A stretch of 64,000 nucleotides of DNA, taken from contig CAWFNY010000001.1 of NCBI GenBank assembly GCA_963817435.1, positions 496,001 to 560,000 on the forward strand, in the 5' to 3' direction. Shown in pieces: positions 52,456 to 63,046 of this stretch. The DNA comes from JADJOM01 sp963817435. Lineage in GTDB: Bacteria; Gemmatimonadota; Gemmatimonadetes; Gemmatimonadales; GWC2-71-9. A model generated the notes under the pieces. It saw only the letters and a program-made list of their open reading frames with translations, did no database searches and had not been told where the DNA came from. How positions within the stretch are numbered: the first letter of the stretch is position 1; each line of letters begins with the position of its first letter. Both the position numbers and the translations under genes were made by a program.

Positions 52456-52921
52456 GACGGACGCCGGCGCACGGAAGTACGCGCTGGATACCAACCTGTT
52501 CATCCGGGCCTTCCGCGACCCCGTCGCCCAGGAGGCTTTGGTCCGGTTCCACGCGGCGTTCGCCCCCTTCGAGTACCTGAGCGTCGTCGTGGCACAGGAG
52601 CTCCGGGCTGGGACCCGGCGTCCCGCCGACCGCGCCCGATTAGAACGGGAGCTGCTGGAGGTGTTCGAGCGCACCGGCCGGGTGGTGACCCCCTCGCGCC
52701 AGGCGTGGCACGACTCCGGGGATGTGCTCGCCGCGCTGGCGGCCAAGGACGGACTGGAGCCGGGTCGGGTCTCCAAGGCGTTCGGGAACGATGTCCTGCT
52801 GGGGCTGTCGTGCCGCGAATCCGGGCTCACCCTCGTGACGGACAACGTTGCCGACTTTGAGAGGATCAGTCGGATCGTACCGGTGCCCTACGTCGCCCCC
52901 TGGCCCGGAGCCTTAGCCTGA
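52448..52921 (+). CDS. vapC: PIN-domain ribonuclease toxin (VapC-like)
   Basis: PIN-domain protein of 157 residues. Acidic residues expected for Mg-dependent RNase activity are Asp14 (YALDTNLFIRAF), Glu51 (VVAQELRAG), Asp115 (GNDVLLGLS) and Asp132/136 (TDNVADF). Length is slightly above typical VapC (about 130). It overlaps vapB by 8 bp, the usual coupling. All key residues are present, so the pair is probably active. Confidence 0.88.
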   Translation: MARTDAGARKYALDTNLFIRAFRDPVAQEALVRFHAAFAPFEYLSVVVAQELRAGTRRPADRARLERELLEVFERTGRVVTPSRQAWHDSGDVLAALAAKDGLEPGRVSKAFGNDVLLGLSCRESGLTLVTDNVADFERISRIVPVPYVAPWPGALA

Positions 52922-53024
52922 CCGCCCACGGGAGGCCCCATGCGCCTCGGTCTCCGGCGGGAGACGTGGAACCCGCCACGGGCGAGGGGCACTCGGGACG
53001 TTGAGCCGTGGTAGGCAGCCGATG

Positions 53025-53046
53025 GGATCCTGGGTGAGCAGGATCC
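53025..53046. repeat. Inverted-repeat site, copy 2 (vapBC right flank)
   Basis: Second identical copy of the GGATCCTG-GGTGAG-CAGGATCC element, 910 bp from copy 1 and in direct orientation. It is 28 bp from the 3' end of the tyrosine recombinase gene. On the minus strand it again encodes ILLTQDP followed by unrelated residues, as expected at an insertion boundary. Confidence 0.6.
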
Positions 53047-53073
53047 GGTCGGTCGCTCCCTCGCGCGCAGCCG

Positions 53074-54031
53074 CTACAACCTATCACTTCGATCCCGCTT
53101 CGACAGCCGGTCCGAAGCTTCGGCGGGATGGGCGCGGGCGTGGACAGCCTGCAGCCGCCGGATCGACACGTGGGTGTAGCGAGCGGTGGTGGTCAAGTTG
53201 CGGTGGCCGAGTATCTCCTGCACCTCCCGGACGTCCGCGCCACCTTCGAGCAGGAGGGTCGCCGCGGTGTGGCGAAAGAGATGACAGCTCCCTCGGTTGG
53301 GAAAGCCCGCTCGGGCTAGGTAGCCACTCACCCGTTCCGTCAGCCGGTTCAGCCCGAAGCCGCGTCCTCGAGAGGTCAGAAACAGGAGACCGGGATCCGG
53401 CTCGCGGACCAGATGCGGCCGGCCCCGCCGGAGGTACCGCACCACCCAGCGGACCGCGCGCCGGCCAATCGGTGTCACCCGGTCGCGCTGCCCCTTGCCG
53501 GACCGCACCAGGACTACGCCGCGACTGGTGTCGACATCGCCCACCAACAGGTGAGCGACCTCGGCCCGGCGAAGGCCGGTCGAGTAGAACAGCTCCAGCA
53601 TCGCCCGGTCTCGGAGACCGATCGATGTCGAGGGGCGCGCCTGCCGGAGCACGCCCTCTACCTCGCGGGCGCTCAGGACGCTGAGGGGCAGAGTGTAGGG
53701 GCGGCGCGGGAGTTCCAGGGTCACACTCGGATCGGACCCAAGCAGACCCTGACGGTGGCCCCACCGCAGGAAGCCCTTCACCACGCCAAGGTGCTCCCCC
53801 TGGGTGGACCATCGCAGCACCCCCCCACCCGGGCCCCGGGCATGGAACAGAGAAAGGCGATAGCTCTCGACCAGCTCCGGCCTGACCGCATCCAGCGCGT
53901 CCACACCGCCCACCGCCCACCGCGCACCAGCGGACAAACCGGGCGAGGCCGGTCCGGTGGTTCCGTATCGTCGCGGCCGCGTGATTGGTGGAGGCCAGCC
54001 AGAGGAGGAACTGCGCCACGTCTGTAAACAT
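53074..54031 (-). pseudogene. XerC/XerD-like tyrosine recombinase, frameshifted
   Basis: The N-terminal SAM-like domain MFTDVAQFLLWLASTNHAAA is in one frame and the catalytic domain in another. A 7-bp tandem duplication (CACCGCC twice, 53904-53917) causes the shift; removing one unit joins WCAVGGVDALDAVRPELVES smoothly. The catalytic set is intact: Arg in TGLRRAEVAHL, Lys in SGKGQRDRV, HLFRHTAATLL, LGHRNLTTTARYTHV with the Tyr nucleophile. An upstream in-frame ATG at 54064 is possible. It lies beside the vapBC cassette sites and is divergent from dnaB. Confidence 0.8.
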
Positions 54032-54204
54032 GATGGCTCCGGTTTGAGATTCGGAACCATCCACGGTCCACAGGTTTCACATTTTGCGCATCCGCAGATT
54101 TCGCAGACTTTCAACACCCTTCCACACCCTCCACATTGTGCATATCTCCGCGCGTTGACCCCGACCGCCGAGGGTCGTAGCATTCGCTGTCGCACGCCCG
54201 TATC

Positions 54205-55635
54205 GTGAACCCTGTCCCCTCCATCAGCGCCATGACCTCCATCCCGTCCATGGGAAGCATCACCTCCGGTTCCGGCCACTCGGAGGGGCACGTCCGCGGC
54301 GCGCCCTGGAGCAACGAGGCGGAGCAGGCGGTGCTCGGCGCGATGCTGCTCGACCAGGACGCGTCGCTCCGCGGCGTGGAGCTGCTCGAGGACTCGCTGT
54401 TCTATCGCGAGGGCCACCGCCGGCTCTTCCGTGCGATGCGGCGGCTCATCGAGCGCCGGGTGGTCATCGATCACATCACGCTGCGCGATGAACTGGAGCG
54501 GAAGAACGAACTCGAGGCCGCCGGCGGCGAGGTGTACCTCGCCGAGCTGCTCGATGCCGCGGTCACCGCGGCCAACCTCGAGGCCCACGCCGCGATCGTC
54601 CGCGAAAAGGCGACGCTTCGGCAACTGATCGAGACCTCGACCGCCATCGTCTCCCAGGCCTACGAGGGCGCCCTCCCCGCCAACGAGCTGCTGGACGAAG
54701 CCGAGTCGCGGATCTTCCAGATTTCGCAGTACCGGAAGGCGGAGGGGTTCTCGCGCCTCAAGGAAATGCTGTGGCCGACGATGGAGCGCATCGAAAAGCT
54801 CCACGCGGCGGGCAAACAGGTTACCGGGGTGCCGAGCGGCTTCAAAGACTTGGATGAGATGACGACGGGGTTCCAGCCGAACGACCTGATCATCGTCGCG
54901 GCGCGGCCCTCGATGGGCAAAACGGCGTTCTGCCTGAATCTCGCGGCGCATGCGGCGGAGGCGGGGAAGGGGGTCGCGGTGTTCTCGCTCGAAATGTCGA
55001 AGGAGTCGCTGGTGCAGCGGCTGCTGTGCGCCGAGGCGCGGGTGGACAGCCAGCGGGTGCGGCGCGGCTCGCTGTCGGACACCGACTTCACCATGCTCGC
55101 CCGCGCGGCGGGGGTGCTGTCGAGCTGTCCGATCTGGATCGACGACACGCCGGCGCTGACGCTGCTGGAGATGCGCTCCAAGGCGCGGCGGCTCCGGATG
55201 GAGAACGACGTCTCGCTCGTGGTGGTGGACTACCTGCAGCTCATGCGGAGCCCGGCCTACGCGGAGAACCGGGTGCAGGAGATTTCGGACATCTCGCGCT
55301 CGCTCAAGGCGCTGGCCCGCGAGCTGGAGATCCCGGTGATCGCGCTGTCGCAGCTCAGCCGCGCCTCGGAGCAGCGGGGCGGGGACCGGAAGCCGATCCT
55401 CTCCGACCTGCGCGACTCGGGCGCGATCGAGCAGGACGCCGACATCGTGCTCTTCATTCACCGGCCCGAGATGTACGAGCCGATGGACAAGGAGGGCAAC
55501 AGCAACGAGGGCCGCGCCGAGCTGATCGTCGCCAAGCACCGCAACGGCCCGACCGGGCATGTGGACCTCTACTTCCACAAGCAGTTCACCCGCTTCGCGA
55601 GCATGAGCGACCGGGAGGAGCCGGAGTATGCGTGA
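54205..55635 (+). CDS. dnaB: Replicative DNA helicase DnaB
   Basis: Hexameric helicase of 476 residues. The N-terminal domain begins at APWSNEAEQAVLGAMLLDQD. The RecA-like domain has Walker A ARPSMGKT (Lys239), Walker B VVVDYLQLM, LSQLSRASEQR (H3) and the Arg-finger region HRNGPTGHVDLYF. The GTG start adds about 30 disordered residues; an ATG nine codons later is also possible. Octamer repeats start 3 bp after the stop. Confidence 0.96.
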   Translation: MNPVPSISAMTSIPSMGSITSGSGHSEGHVRGAPWSNEAEQAVLGAMLLDQDASLRGVELLEDSLFYREGHRRLFRAMRRLIERRVVIDHITLRDELERKNELEAAGGEVYLAELLDAAVTAANLEAHAAIVREKATLRQLIETSTAIVSQAYEGALPANELLDEAESRIFQISQYRKAEGFSRLKEMLWPTMERIEKLHAAGKQVTGVPSGFKDLDEMTTGFQPNDLIIVAARPSMGKTAFCLNLAAHAAEAGKGVAVFSLEMSKESLVQRLLCAEARVDSQRVRRGSLSDTDFTMLARAAGVLSSCPIWIDDTPALTLLEMRSKARRLRMENDVSLVVVDYLQLMRSPAYAENRVQEISDISRSLKALARELEIPVIALSQLSRASEQRGGDRKPILSDLRDSGAIEQDADIVLFIHRPEMYEPMDKEGNSNEGRAELIVAKHRNGPTGHVDLYFHKQFTRFASMSDREEPEYA

Positions 55636-55638
55636 GGA

Positions 55639-55821
55639 GGCGGTTGGGCAGTTAGACGGTTGGGCGGTTGGGCGGTTAGACAGTTGGACGGTTAGGCGGT
55701 TGGACGGTTGCGCGATCGGACCGTCGCTGGTCGTTGCCGTCGCTCCCCGGTGCCGTCCGACCGGCCAGCCCCCCGATCCGCTAATCTTCCAACCGCCTAA
55801 CCGCCTAACCGCCTAACCCCC
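55639..55821. repeat. Octamer repeat array with inverted counterpart, second element
   Basis: Nine tandem 8-bp units of GGCGGTTG/GGCGGTTA/GACGGTTG type run 55639-55710. About 80 bp of unrelated sequence follows, then four inverted units (CAACCGCC, TAACCGCC) run 55790-55821, ending 8 bp before the radA start. Same family as the element at 45872. It fills the dnaB-radA intergenic region. Confidence 0.8.
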
Positions 55822-55829
55822 GAGTCCCC

Positions 55830-57201
55830 ATGGCTAAACCCAAATCCGTCTACCGCTGCACCGAGTGCGGGCACGACCACCCGAAGTGGGTCGGCAAGTG
55901 TGAGGCGTGCGGGGCCTGGAACGCGGTGGCCGAGGAGCCGGTGGTGCTGGCGGCGCCGCACCGCGCCACCGGGGGCGCTCCGCGCCGTACCGCGACCGGC
56001 GGAGCGGTGCCTGCCCGGCTCCGGGACATCGAGGAGTCGCGGCTGGTCCGCTGGACCACGGGGATGGCGGAACTCGACTTCGTGTTAGGGGGCGGGCTGG
56101 TGCCCGGCTCGATGACGCTGGTCGGCGGCGAGCCGGGGATCGGCAAGTCCACGCTGCTGCTGCAGGCAGCGGCTCGGCTCGAGGCGACCGGCAAGCAGGT
56201 GCTCTACGCGAGCGGCGAGGAGTCGCCGGAGCAGGTGCGGCTCCGCGCCTCCCGCCTCGAGGAGGACGCCGGCCCGGTGCATGTGCTCGGCGAGACCCGG
56301 CTGGAGGCGATCCTCGACGCCTCGCAGACGCTCGGTGCCGATCTCCTCATCCTCGACTCCATCCAGACGGTCTACACCGACCTGCTCGAAGGGCGCGCCC
56401 GGCAACGTCGGCCAGGTGCGGGAGTGTGCCGCACGGCTCATGCGCTTCGCCAAGGAGACCGGCGCCGCGGTGATCGTGGTGGGGCATGTGACCAAGGGAG
56501 GCGGCATCGCCGGCCCGAAGACGCTGGAGCACATCGTGGACACCGTGCTCTACTTCGAGGGCGAGGCGACGCTCGACCACCGGCTGCTCCGCGCCACCAA
56601 GAACCGGTTCGGCTCGGTGGACGAGATCGGGGTGTTCACGATGACGGGGCACGGGCTGGTGCCGGTGCCCAATCCGTCGGCGCTCTTCCTCGCGGCCCGC
56701 TCCGAGGGGACCAGCGGCAGTGCGGTGACCGCTCTAATGGAAGGGACCCGGCCGGTGCTGGTCGAGGTGCAGGCGCTCGCGGCGCGGAGCGGCTTCGGGA
56801 CGCCGCAGCGGGTGGCGACCGGCCTCGACCAGAAGCGGCTCGCGGTACTGCTCGCGGTGCTGGAGCGCCGAGGGGGGATCTCGTTCGCGGATCTGGATGT
56901 ATTCGTCCAGGTGACCGCCGGCGTCCGCCTGACGGAGCCGGGCGCCGATCTCGCGGTGGCCGCAGCGCTCCTCTCCAGCGTGCTCAACCGGCCCTCGCCC
57001 CCCGACGCGCTCTTCCTCGGCGAACTCGGCCTCGGCGGCGAGATCCGCCCGGTCGGCGGCCTCGAGCGGCGGCTGGTCGAGGCGAGCCGGCTCGGCTTCC
57101 GCCGGATCTTCGTGTCAGGCAGGACCGCCGGCAAGGTGCCGGGACTGATCATCGTCGGACTCGATCACGTGGAGCAACTGGCGGGTGCCCTTGCCGCGTG
57201 A
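55830..57201 (+). CDS. radA: DNA repair protein RadA (one-base frameshift as read)
   Basis: RadA/Sms branch-migration ATPase. The zinc finger is C10-x2-C13...C24-x2-C27, Walker A is GGEPGIGKST, and the KNRFG motif is in ATKNRFGSVDEIG. The Lon-like C-terminus ends SGRTAGKVPGLIIVGL. The frame breaks at a GGG (56391-56393). Dropping one G gives LLEGAPGNVGQVREC and a 456-residue protein, normal for RadA. A consensus error is the likeliest explanation. Confidence 0.9.
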
Positions 57202-57914
57202 CGTCGGCGTCGTCTTGGTCGCGGCGGGGCAGGGGACGCGACTCGGCGGCCCGGTGCCGAAGCAGTACCGCGAACTCGGCGGCGTCCCGATGCTGCTCCG
57301 CTCGCTCCGTCCCTTCGTCGCCCATCCCGATGTCGCCCATACCGTGGTGGTGCTGCCCGCCGGGCGATGCCGCGCGTCCGCCGGTCTGGCTCGGCGAGCT
57401 GCTCGGCGGCTCGCTCACGGTGGTGGCCGGGGGCGCCGAGCGAAGCGACTCGGTGTCGCACGGGCTCGCGGCGCTGCCGGGGAGTTGTCAGGTCGTGCTG
57501 GTGCACGACGCGGCGCGGCCCTTCGTGGATCGCGCCACGATCGACGCCGTGATCGCGGTTGCGAGGCACGGGGAGGGGGCGGTGCCCGCCACCAGACTCG
57601 GTGATACGCTGAAGGAAGCGGAGGAGGGGCCGGGGGAGGGGGCGCACCCTCTGGTGCGCCGGACGATTCCCCGGGATCACCTCTGGCGGGCGCAGACACC
57701 GCAGGGCTTCCCGCGCGGGCTCCTCGAGGAGGCGCATGCCCGGGCCCGGCACGATGGCATCCGCGGCACCGACGACGCGACCCTGGTCGAGCGGCTGGGG
57801 GCCCGGGTGAGGCTGGTCCCCGGCGCCGACGCTAACTTCAAGGTGACCTCGGAGGGCGACCTGCAATTGGCCGAAGCCCTTCTCTACCTGAGCAGCCGAG
57901 CGGTCGAGTCATGA
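57185..57914 (+). CDS. ispD: IspD, MEP cytidylyltransferase (one-base frameshift as read)
   Basis: 2-C-methyl-D-erythritol 4-phosphate cytidylyltransferase of the non-mevalonate isoprenoid route. The CTP-binding motif is LVAAGQGTRLGGPVPKQY at the start, followed by LVHDAARPFVDRATID and the final GADANFKVTSEGDLQLAE. The break is at GGG 57362-57364. Removing one G gives LPAGDAARPPVWLGELLGG and a 242-residue protein. It overlaps radA by 17 bp with a GTG start. Confidence 0.88.
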
Positions 57915-57917
57915 GTG

Positions 57918-58392
57918 ATGAATAGCATCCTGCTGGTGTGCACCGGGAACACCTGCCGCAGCGCGATGGCGGAGGCCCTGCTGCAGACGAAAGCTGCAGG
58001 AGCGGGGTGTGGAGGGCGTGGAGGTGACTTCCGCCGGGACCGGTGCCTGGGACGGCGCCCCCGCGAGCGAGGGTGCCTATCTGGTGGCGCTGGAGCATGG
58101 GCTCGATCTCTCCGCCCACCGGGCTCGCCTGCTGACGCGGGACCTGGCGGCATCGGCCGGCACGGTGCTCACCATGGCCCGGCACCACCGCGCGCGAGTG
58201 GAGCAGCTCGGCATCTCGGCCACGGCGCATCTGCTGGGAGAATTCGCGGGGCGGCAGGGGGCCGGCGCCGAGGTGCGCGATCCCTTCGGCGGGGATCTCG
58301 AGGGCTACCGCGAGACGTTCGAGGAGCTGGACAGCATGCTCGATGCGGTGGTGGAGCGGCTGGAGCGGGAGCGGCTCCGTGATCGGCGGTAG
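57918..58392 (+). CDS. Low-molecular-weight phosphatase, YwlE arginine-phosphatase type (one-base frameshift as read)
   Basis: LMW-PTP-fold phosphatase. The P-loop is VCTGNTCRSAMAEAL (C-x5-R), and the general-acid Asp is in VRDPFGGDLEGYRETFEEL. The residue after GN is Thr, as in protein-arginine phosphatase YwlE, not Ile as in tyrosine phosphatases. The break is at AAA 57990-57992; deleting one A gives LLQTKLQERGVEGVEVTSAG and 157 residues. The gene sits 3 bp after ispD. Confidence 0.82.
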
Positions 58393-59182
58393 GACGCGCG
58401 TCTTCGCGATCCTTGGCGATCCGGTCGCGCATTCGCTCTCGCCGGCGATGCAGAACGCCGCCTTCCGCGCGCTCGGGCTCGATGCCGTCTACGTTCCGCT
58501 CAGGGCCGAGTCGGCCGATGTCCCCCATCTGATCCGGGTGCTGGCGCGCGCGGGCGGCGGCGGCAACGTCACGATTCCGCACAAGGAGATCGCGGCGCAG
58601 TCCGTCACCCAGCCGAGCGATCGGGTCCGCACCCTCGGCGCCTGCAACACCTTCTGGGGCGGGGAGGGCGGTTCCCGCGGCGACAACACCGATGTGGACG
58701 GTGTGCTCGATACGCTGGCCCGCCTCGAGGCGCCGGCCACCGCGTGGCTCATCGCGGGCACCGGTGGCGGGGCGCGCGCGGTCGTGGCCGCCGCCGCCCT
58801 GCGCGGGGCGCGGGTCGCGATCCGCTCCCGGGATCCGGAGCGGCGCAGCACCTTCGAGGCCTGGGCCAAAGTGCAGGGTGTCTCCGCCGCGCCGCACGAC
58901 GAGTGTACCGTGCTGATCAACACCACGCCGCTCGGCCTGCATTCCGGTGATCACCTGCCGCTCGCGCTCGAAGACGCGCCGCACGCCATCGTCGCCTTCG
59001 ACATGGTGTACCATCGCGGCGAGACTGCCTGGGTCCGGCTGATGCGGCAGGAGGGTCTCCGCACTTGTGACGGCCGAGTCATGCTGGTGGCGCAGGGGGC
59101 AGCCGCTTTCCGCCGCTGGTTCCCGGGTGAAGACCCTCCGGTGGACGTGATGCGTGCCGCCGTGAATGATGCCCTTCGCTGA
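58379..59182 (+). CDS. aroE: Shikimate dehydrogenase
   Basis: NADP-dependent shikimate dehydrogenase of 267 residues, GTG start overlapping the phosphatase gene by 14 bp. Substrate motifs HSLSPAMQN, NVTIPHKEIA (catalytic Lys) and GDNTDVDGVL are present. The dinucleotide loop reads IAGTGGGARAV. The frame is intact. Product feeds aromatic amino acid synthesis. Confidence 0.93.
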   Translation: MIGGRTRVFAILGDPVAHSLSPAMQNAAFRALGLDAVYVPLRAESADVPHLIRVLARAGGGGNVTIPHKEIAAQSVTQPSDRVRTLGACNTFWGGEGGSRGDNTDVDGVLDTLARLEAPATAWLIAGTGGGARAVVAAAALRGARVAIRSRDPERRSTFEAWAKVQGVSAAPHDECTVLINTTPLGLHSGDHLPLALEDAPHAIVAFDMVYHRGETAWVRLMRQEGLRTCDGRVMLVAQGAAAFRRWFPGEDPPVDVMRAAVNDALR

Positions 59183-59888
59183 ACTCGGCCGGCTGGTCCG
59201 CGCGGCGGAGCAATGGCTGCTCCCCGGCGAATGCCTCACCTGTCATGGGCCGGCCGGTACCGCTGATCCACTCATCTGTCCGCTCTGCCAGTCCCGCTGG
59301 CGCCCGCTCCCCCATCCCCAGTGCGATCGCTGCGGCCAGCCGCTGTCCGGCGTGGCGAGCGGCTGCCGCGTGTGCGCCTCGTGGCCGGAGGAGCTGGGGC
59401 GGGCGCGGAGCGCGGTCTGGTTCGATGATGCCGCGCGGCCAACGGTGCACCAGCTCAAGTACGGCGGCTGGTGGCGGGTCGCGGAACCGATGGCGCGGCT
59501 GATGGCCCGTCTCGATCCGTGTGGGGAGAAGGCGGTACTCGTCCCGGTGCCGCTGGCCGCGGCCCGGGCGCGCGCGCGGGGCTACAACCAGGCGGAGCGG
59601 CTGGCGCGCGCGCTCTCGACGCTGACGGGACTGCCGCTCCGGAGCGATCTCCTGCTGCGTACGCGCGACACGCGCACCCAGACCGCGCTCGCGCCGGAGG
59701 CGAGACGGGCGAATGTCTCCGGAGCGTTCCGGGCGGACGCCGTGCCGGCCGGAATTCGGTTCATCCTGGTTGATGATGTCTTCACGACGGGGGCGACACT
59801 GCTCGAGGCGGCGACGGCCCTGCGTGAGGCTGGAGCGGGACGGGTGGAATCAGTTACCTTTGCGCGAGCCGTGCCGCCAGTCTGGTAG
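59166..59888 (+). CDS. comF: ComF-family phosphoribosyltransferase-like protein
   Basis: ComF-like protein of 240 residues. Zinc-ribbon cysteines are in PGECLTCHG, ICPLCQ and CDRCGQPLSG. The PRTase-like domain has YNQAERLARAL and the PRPP-binding loop FILVDDVFTTGATL. Involved in DNA uptake or recombination in competent species, otherwise unclear. It overlaps aroE by 17 bp. Two ATGs in tandem at 59166 and 59169 are both usable. Confidence 0.88.
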   Translation: MMPFAELGRLVRAAEQWLLPGECLTCHGPAGTADPLICPLCQSRWRPLPHPQCDRCGQPLSGVASGCRVCASWPEELGRARSAVWFDDAARPTVHQLKYGGWWRVAEPMARLMARLDPCGEKAVLVPVPLAAARARARGYNQAERLARALSTLTGLPLRSDLLLRTRDTRTQTALAPEARRANVSGAFRADAVPAGIRFILVDDVFTTGATLLEAATALREAGAGRVESVTFARAVPPVW

Positions 59889-59910
59889 CAACACCACCAT
59901 GGGAGAAATC

Positions 59911-60921
<1,011 letters not shown>

Positions 60922-60996
60922 CCGGGCGCCCAGGCTGTCGCGCTGTCCGGGCGGGCCGCGTGCCCGCCCATCTCACCAGAGAGAGAAGCTCGTCCC

Positions 60997-62185
60997 ATGA
61001 AGAGATCGCTCCGCTCCCTCGACGCCGCCGCGCTCGACGGCCGCCGCGCGCTCGTCCGCGTCGATTTCAACTGTCCGCTGAAGGATGGCGCGGTCGCCGA
61101 CAACACCCGCATCCGCGCCTCGCTGCCGACCATCAAGTACCTCCGGGAGAAAGGTGCCAGGGTGGTGCTGCTCTCGCACCTCGGCCGGCCCAAGGGGGTC
61201 GACCCGAAGCAGAGCCTCCGCCCCTGCGCACTGGAGCTGGAAAAGCTGCTCGGCGCGCCGGTGACGTTCATCGAGGATGCGATGAGCCCGGATGCGATCC
61301 AGGTGACCAAGCGGCTCGCGCGCGGCGGCGTCGCCGTGGTCGAGAACACCCGCTTCCATGCCGGCGAAGAGAAGAACGACCCCGAACTGGCGCGGGTCTT
61401 CGCCGGCCTCGGCGATTTCTACGTGAACGACGCCTTCGGGTCGGCGCACCGCGCGCACTCGAGCACCGAGGCGGTGGCCAAGCTGCTCAAGCCGGCGGTC
61501 TCCGGCTTCCTGATGGAGAAGGAGCTGGAGTATCTCGGCGGCGCGCTCGACAATCCGAAGCGGCCGTTCGTGGCGGTGCTGGGAGGCGCCAAGGTCTCCG
61601 GGAAGATCGACCTCATCGAGAACCTGCTGCCGCGTGTCGATCAGATTCTCGTGGGTGGCGCGATGGCCTGCACCTTCTTCAGGGCGATGGGGCTGGAGAC
61701 GGGCAAGTCGCTCGTGGAGGAGGACCGGGTCGAGATGGCCCGTTCCCTGATGGCCAAGGCCGGCGCGAAGCTGGTGCTCCCCAGAGGGGCGGTGATCGCG
61801 GAGAAGCTCGAGGCCGGAGTGCCGACCCGCACCGTCACGCGGGACAAGATCCCGGCGGGGTGGGCGATGTTCGACATCTGCCCCGACACCGAGAAGGACT
61901 TCGCCGAGCGGATCAGCGAGTGCCAGGACCGTGGTGTGGAACGGCCCGATGGGCGTCTTCGAGACGCCGCCGTTCGATCGGGGCACGCTCGCCGTGGCGA
62001 ACGCGATGGCGGCCGCGACGGCCACGGGCACGATCACGATCGTGGGTGGCGGCGACTCGGCGGCGGCGGTGGCGCAGCGCGGCCTCGAGGACCGGATGAG
62101 TCACGTATCGACCGGCGGCGGTGCGTCGCTGGAGTTCCTCGAAGGCAAAGTGCTCCCCGGTGTGGCAGCCCTCGACGATGTCTAA
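60997..62185 (+). CDS. pgk: Phosphoglycerate kinase (one-base frameshift as read)
   Basis: PGK with N-terminal VRVDFNCPLKDG, SHLGRPKG and NDAFGSAHRAHSS, and C-terminal VVWNGPMGVFETPPFD, GGGDSAAAV and STGGGASLEFLEG. The frames part at CC 61923-61924. Removing one C gives ISECRTVVWNGPMG and a 395-residue protein, the normal size. Spacing to gap and tpiA suggests one operon. Confidence 0.93.
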
Positions 62186-62195
62186 CGGTCTCCCC

Positions 62196-62943
62196 ATGCG
62201 CCCTCTGATCTTCGCGGCCAACTGGAAGATGCATCTCGCACCGGACGATGCCCGCGCGTACGCGACGCATTTCCTCGCCGCGGCGTCCGTCGTTCCGGAG
62301 CGGTCGCTCTGGTTCTTCCCGCCGAGCGTCTCGCTGGAGGCGACGGCGCGGGCCTTTGCTGGACGGGATGACATTCAGGTTGGCGCGCAGGATGTGCACT
62401 GGGAGCCGAAGGGGGCCTTCACGGGTGCGACTTCGGTGCCGCTCGCGAAAGGAGCCGGGGCGTGCGGCGCGCTGGTCGGGCACAGCGAGCGGCGCCACGT
62501 CTTCGGCGAGACCGACGCGGAGACCGGCCGGAAGGTGCAGGCGGTGCTTGCCGCGGGGCTCACGGTGATGCTGTGCGTCGGCGAGAAGCTGGCGGAGCGG
62601 GAGGCCCGGATGACGGAGGAGGTGTGCCTCAGGCAGCTCGACGCGGGGCTTGCCGGCGTCAGCCGCGGGTGACTGGGCCAGAGTGCGCGTCGCCTATGAG
62701 CCAGTCTGGGCGATCGGCACCGGCAAGAACGCCACCCCTGCCGATGCCGCGATCGTGCACCGGGCGATCCGCTCCGAGCTGTCGCGGCTGGGCGCGCGAG
62801 GGCGCGTACCGGTGCTGTACGGCGGGAGCGTCAATCAGGGCAACGTGGCGGCGCTCATCGCCGAGCCGGAGATTGACGGGGTGCTGGTCGGCGGCGCGAG
62901 TCTGGATCCTCAGGGTTGGGCGGCGATCGTCGGTACGAGCTGA
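62196..62943 (+). CDS. tpiA: Triosephosphate isomerase (one-base frameshift as read)
   Basis: TIM barrel enzyme. It starts MRPLIFAANWKMHLAPDDA with catalytic Lys in NWKM, then LVGHSERRHVFGE (His), AYEPVWAIGTGKNA (Glu) and VLYGGSVNQGNVAAL. The break is at GGG 62667-62669; dropping one G gives GVSRGDWARVRVAYEPVW and 248 residues, normal for the family. A start at 62178 (overlapping pgk) is possible but adds six unlikely residues. Confidence 0.94.
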
Positions 62944-63046
62944 ACCCCAGGCTTCCCGTCCGTCCGCCATTCCGCCTTTCCGCCCTCAACCCCTACCGTC
63001 GCGGCGGGCGGGTCGCTAAACTTTGCCGGCTTCTACCGGACCGGTC

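Noticed and set aside
54065..54204. Cluster of CCACA motifs as DnaA boxes or an origin
   Set aside because: The three CCACA sites lack the TTATCCACA consensus, there is no AT-rich unwinding element and no dnaA/dnaN nearby.
54065..55578. Minus-strand open frame extending the recombinase across all of dnaB
   Set aside because: dnaB is unmistakable on the plus strand; the recombinase domain begins at 54031 and the upstream frame shows no domain.
55628..55816. 62-residue reading over the octamer array (VGQLDGWAVGRLDSW...)
   Set aside because: It is only the translation of the 8-bp repeat in one frame and ends in the inverted array.
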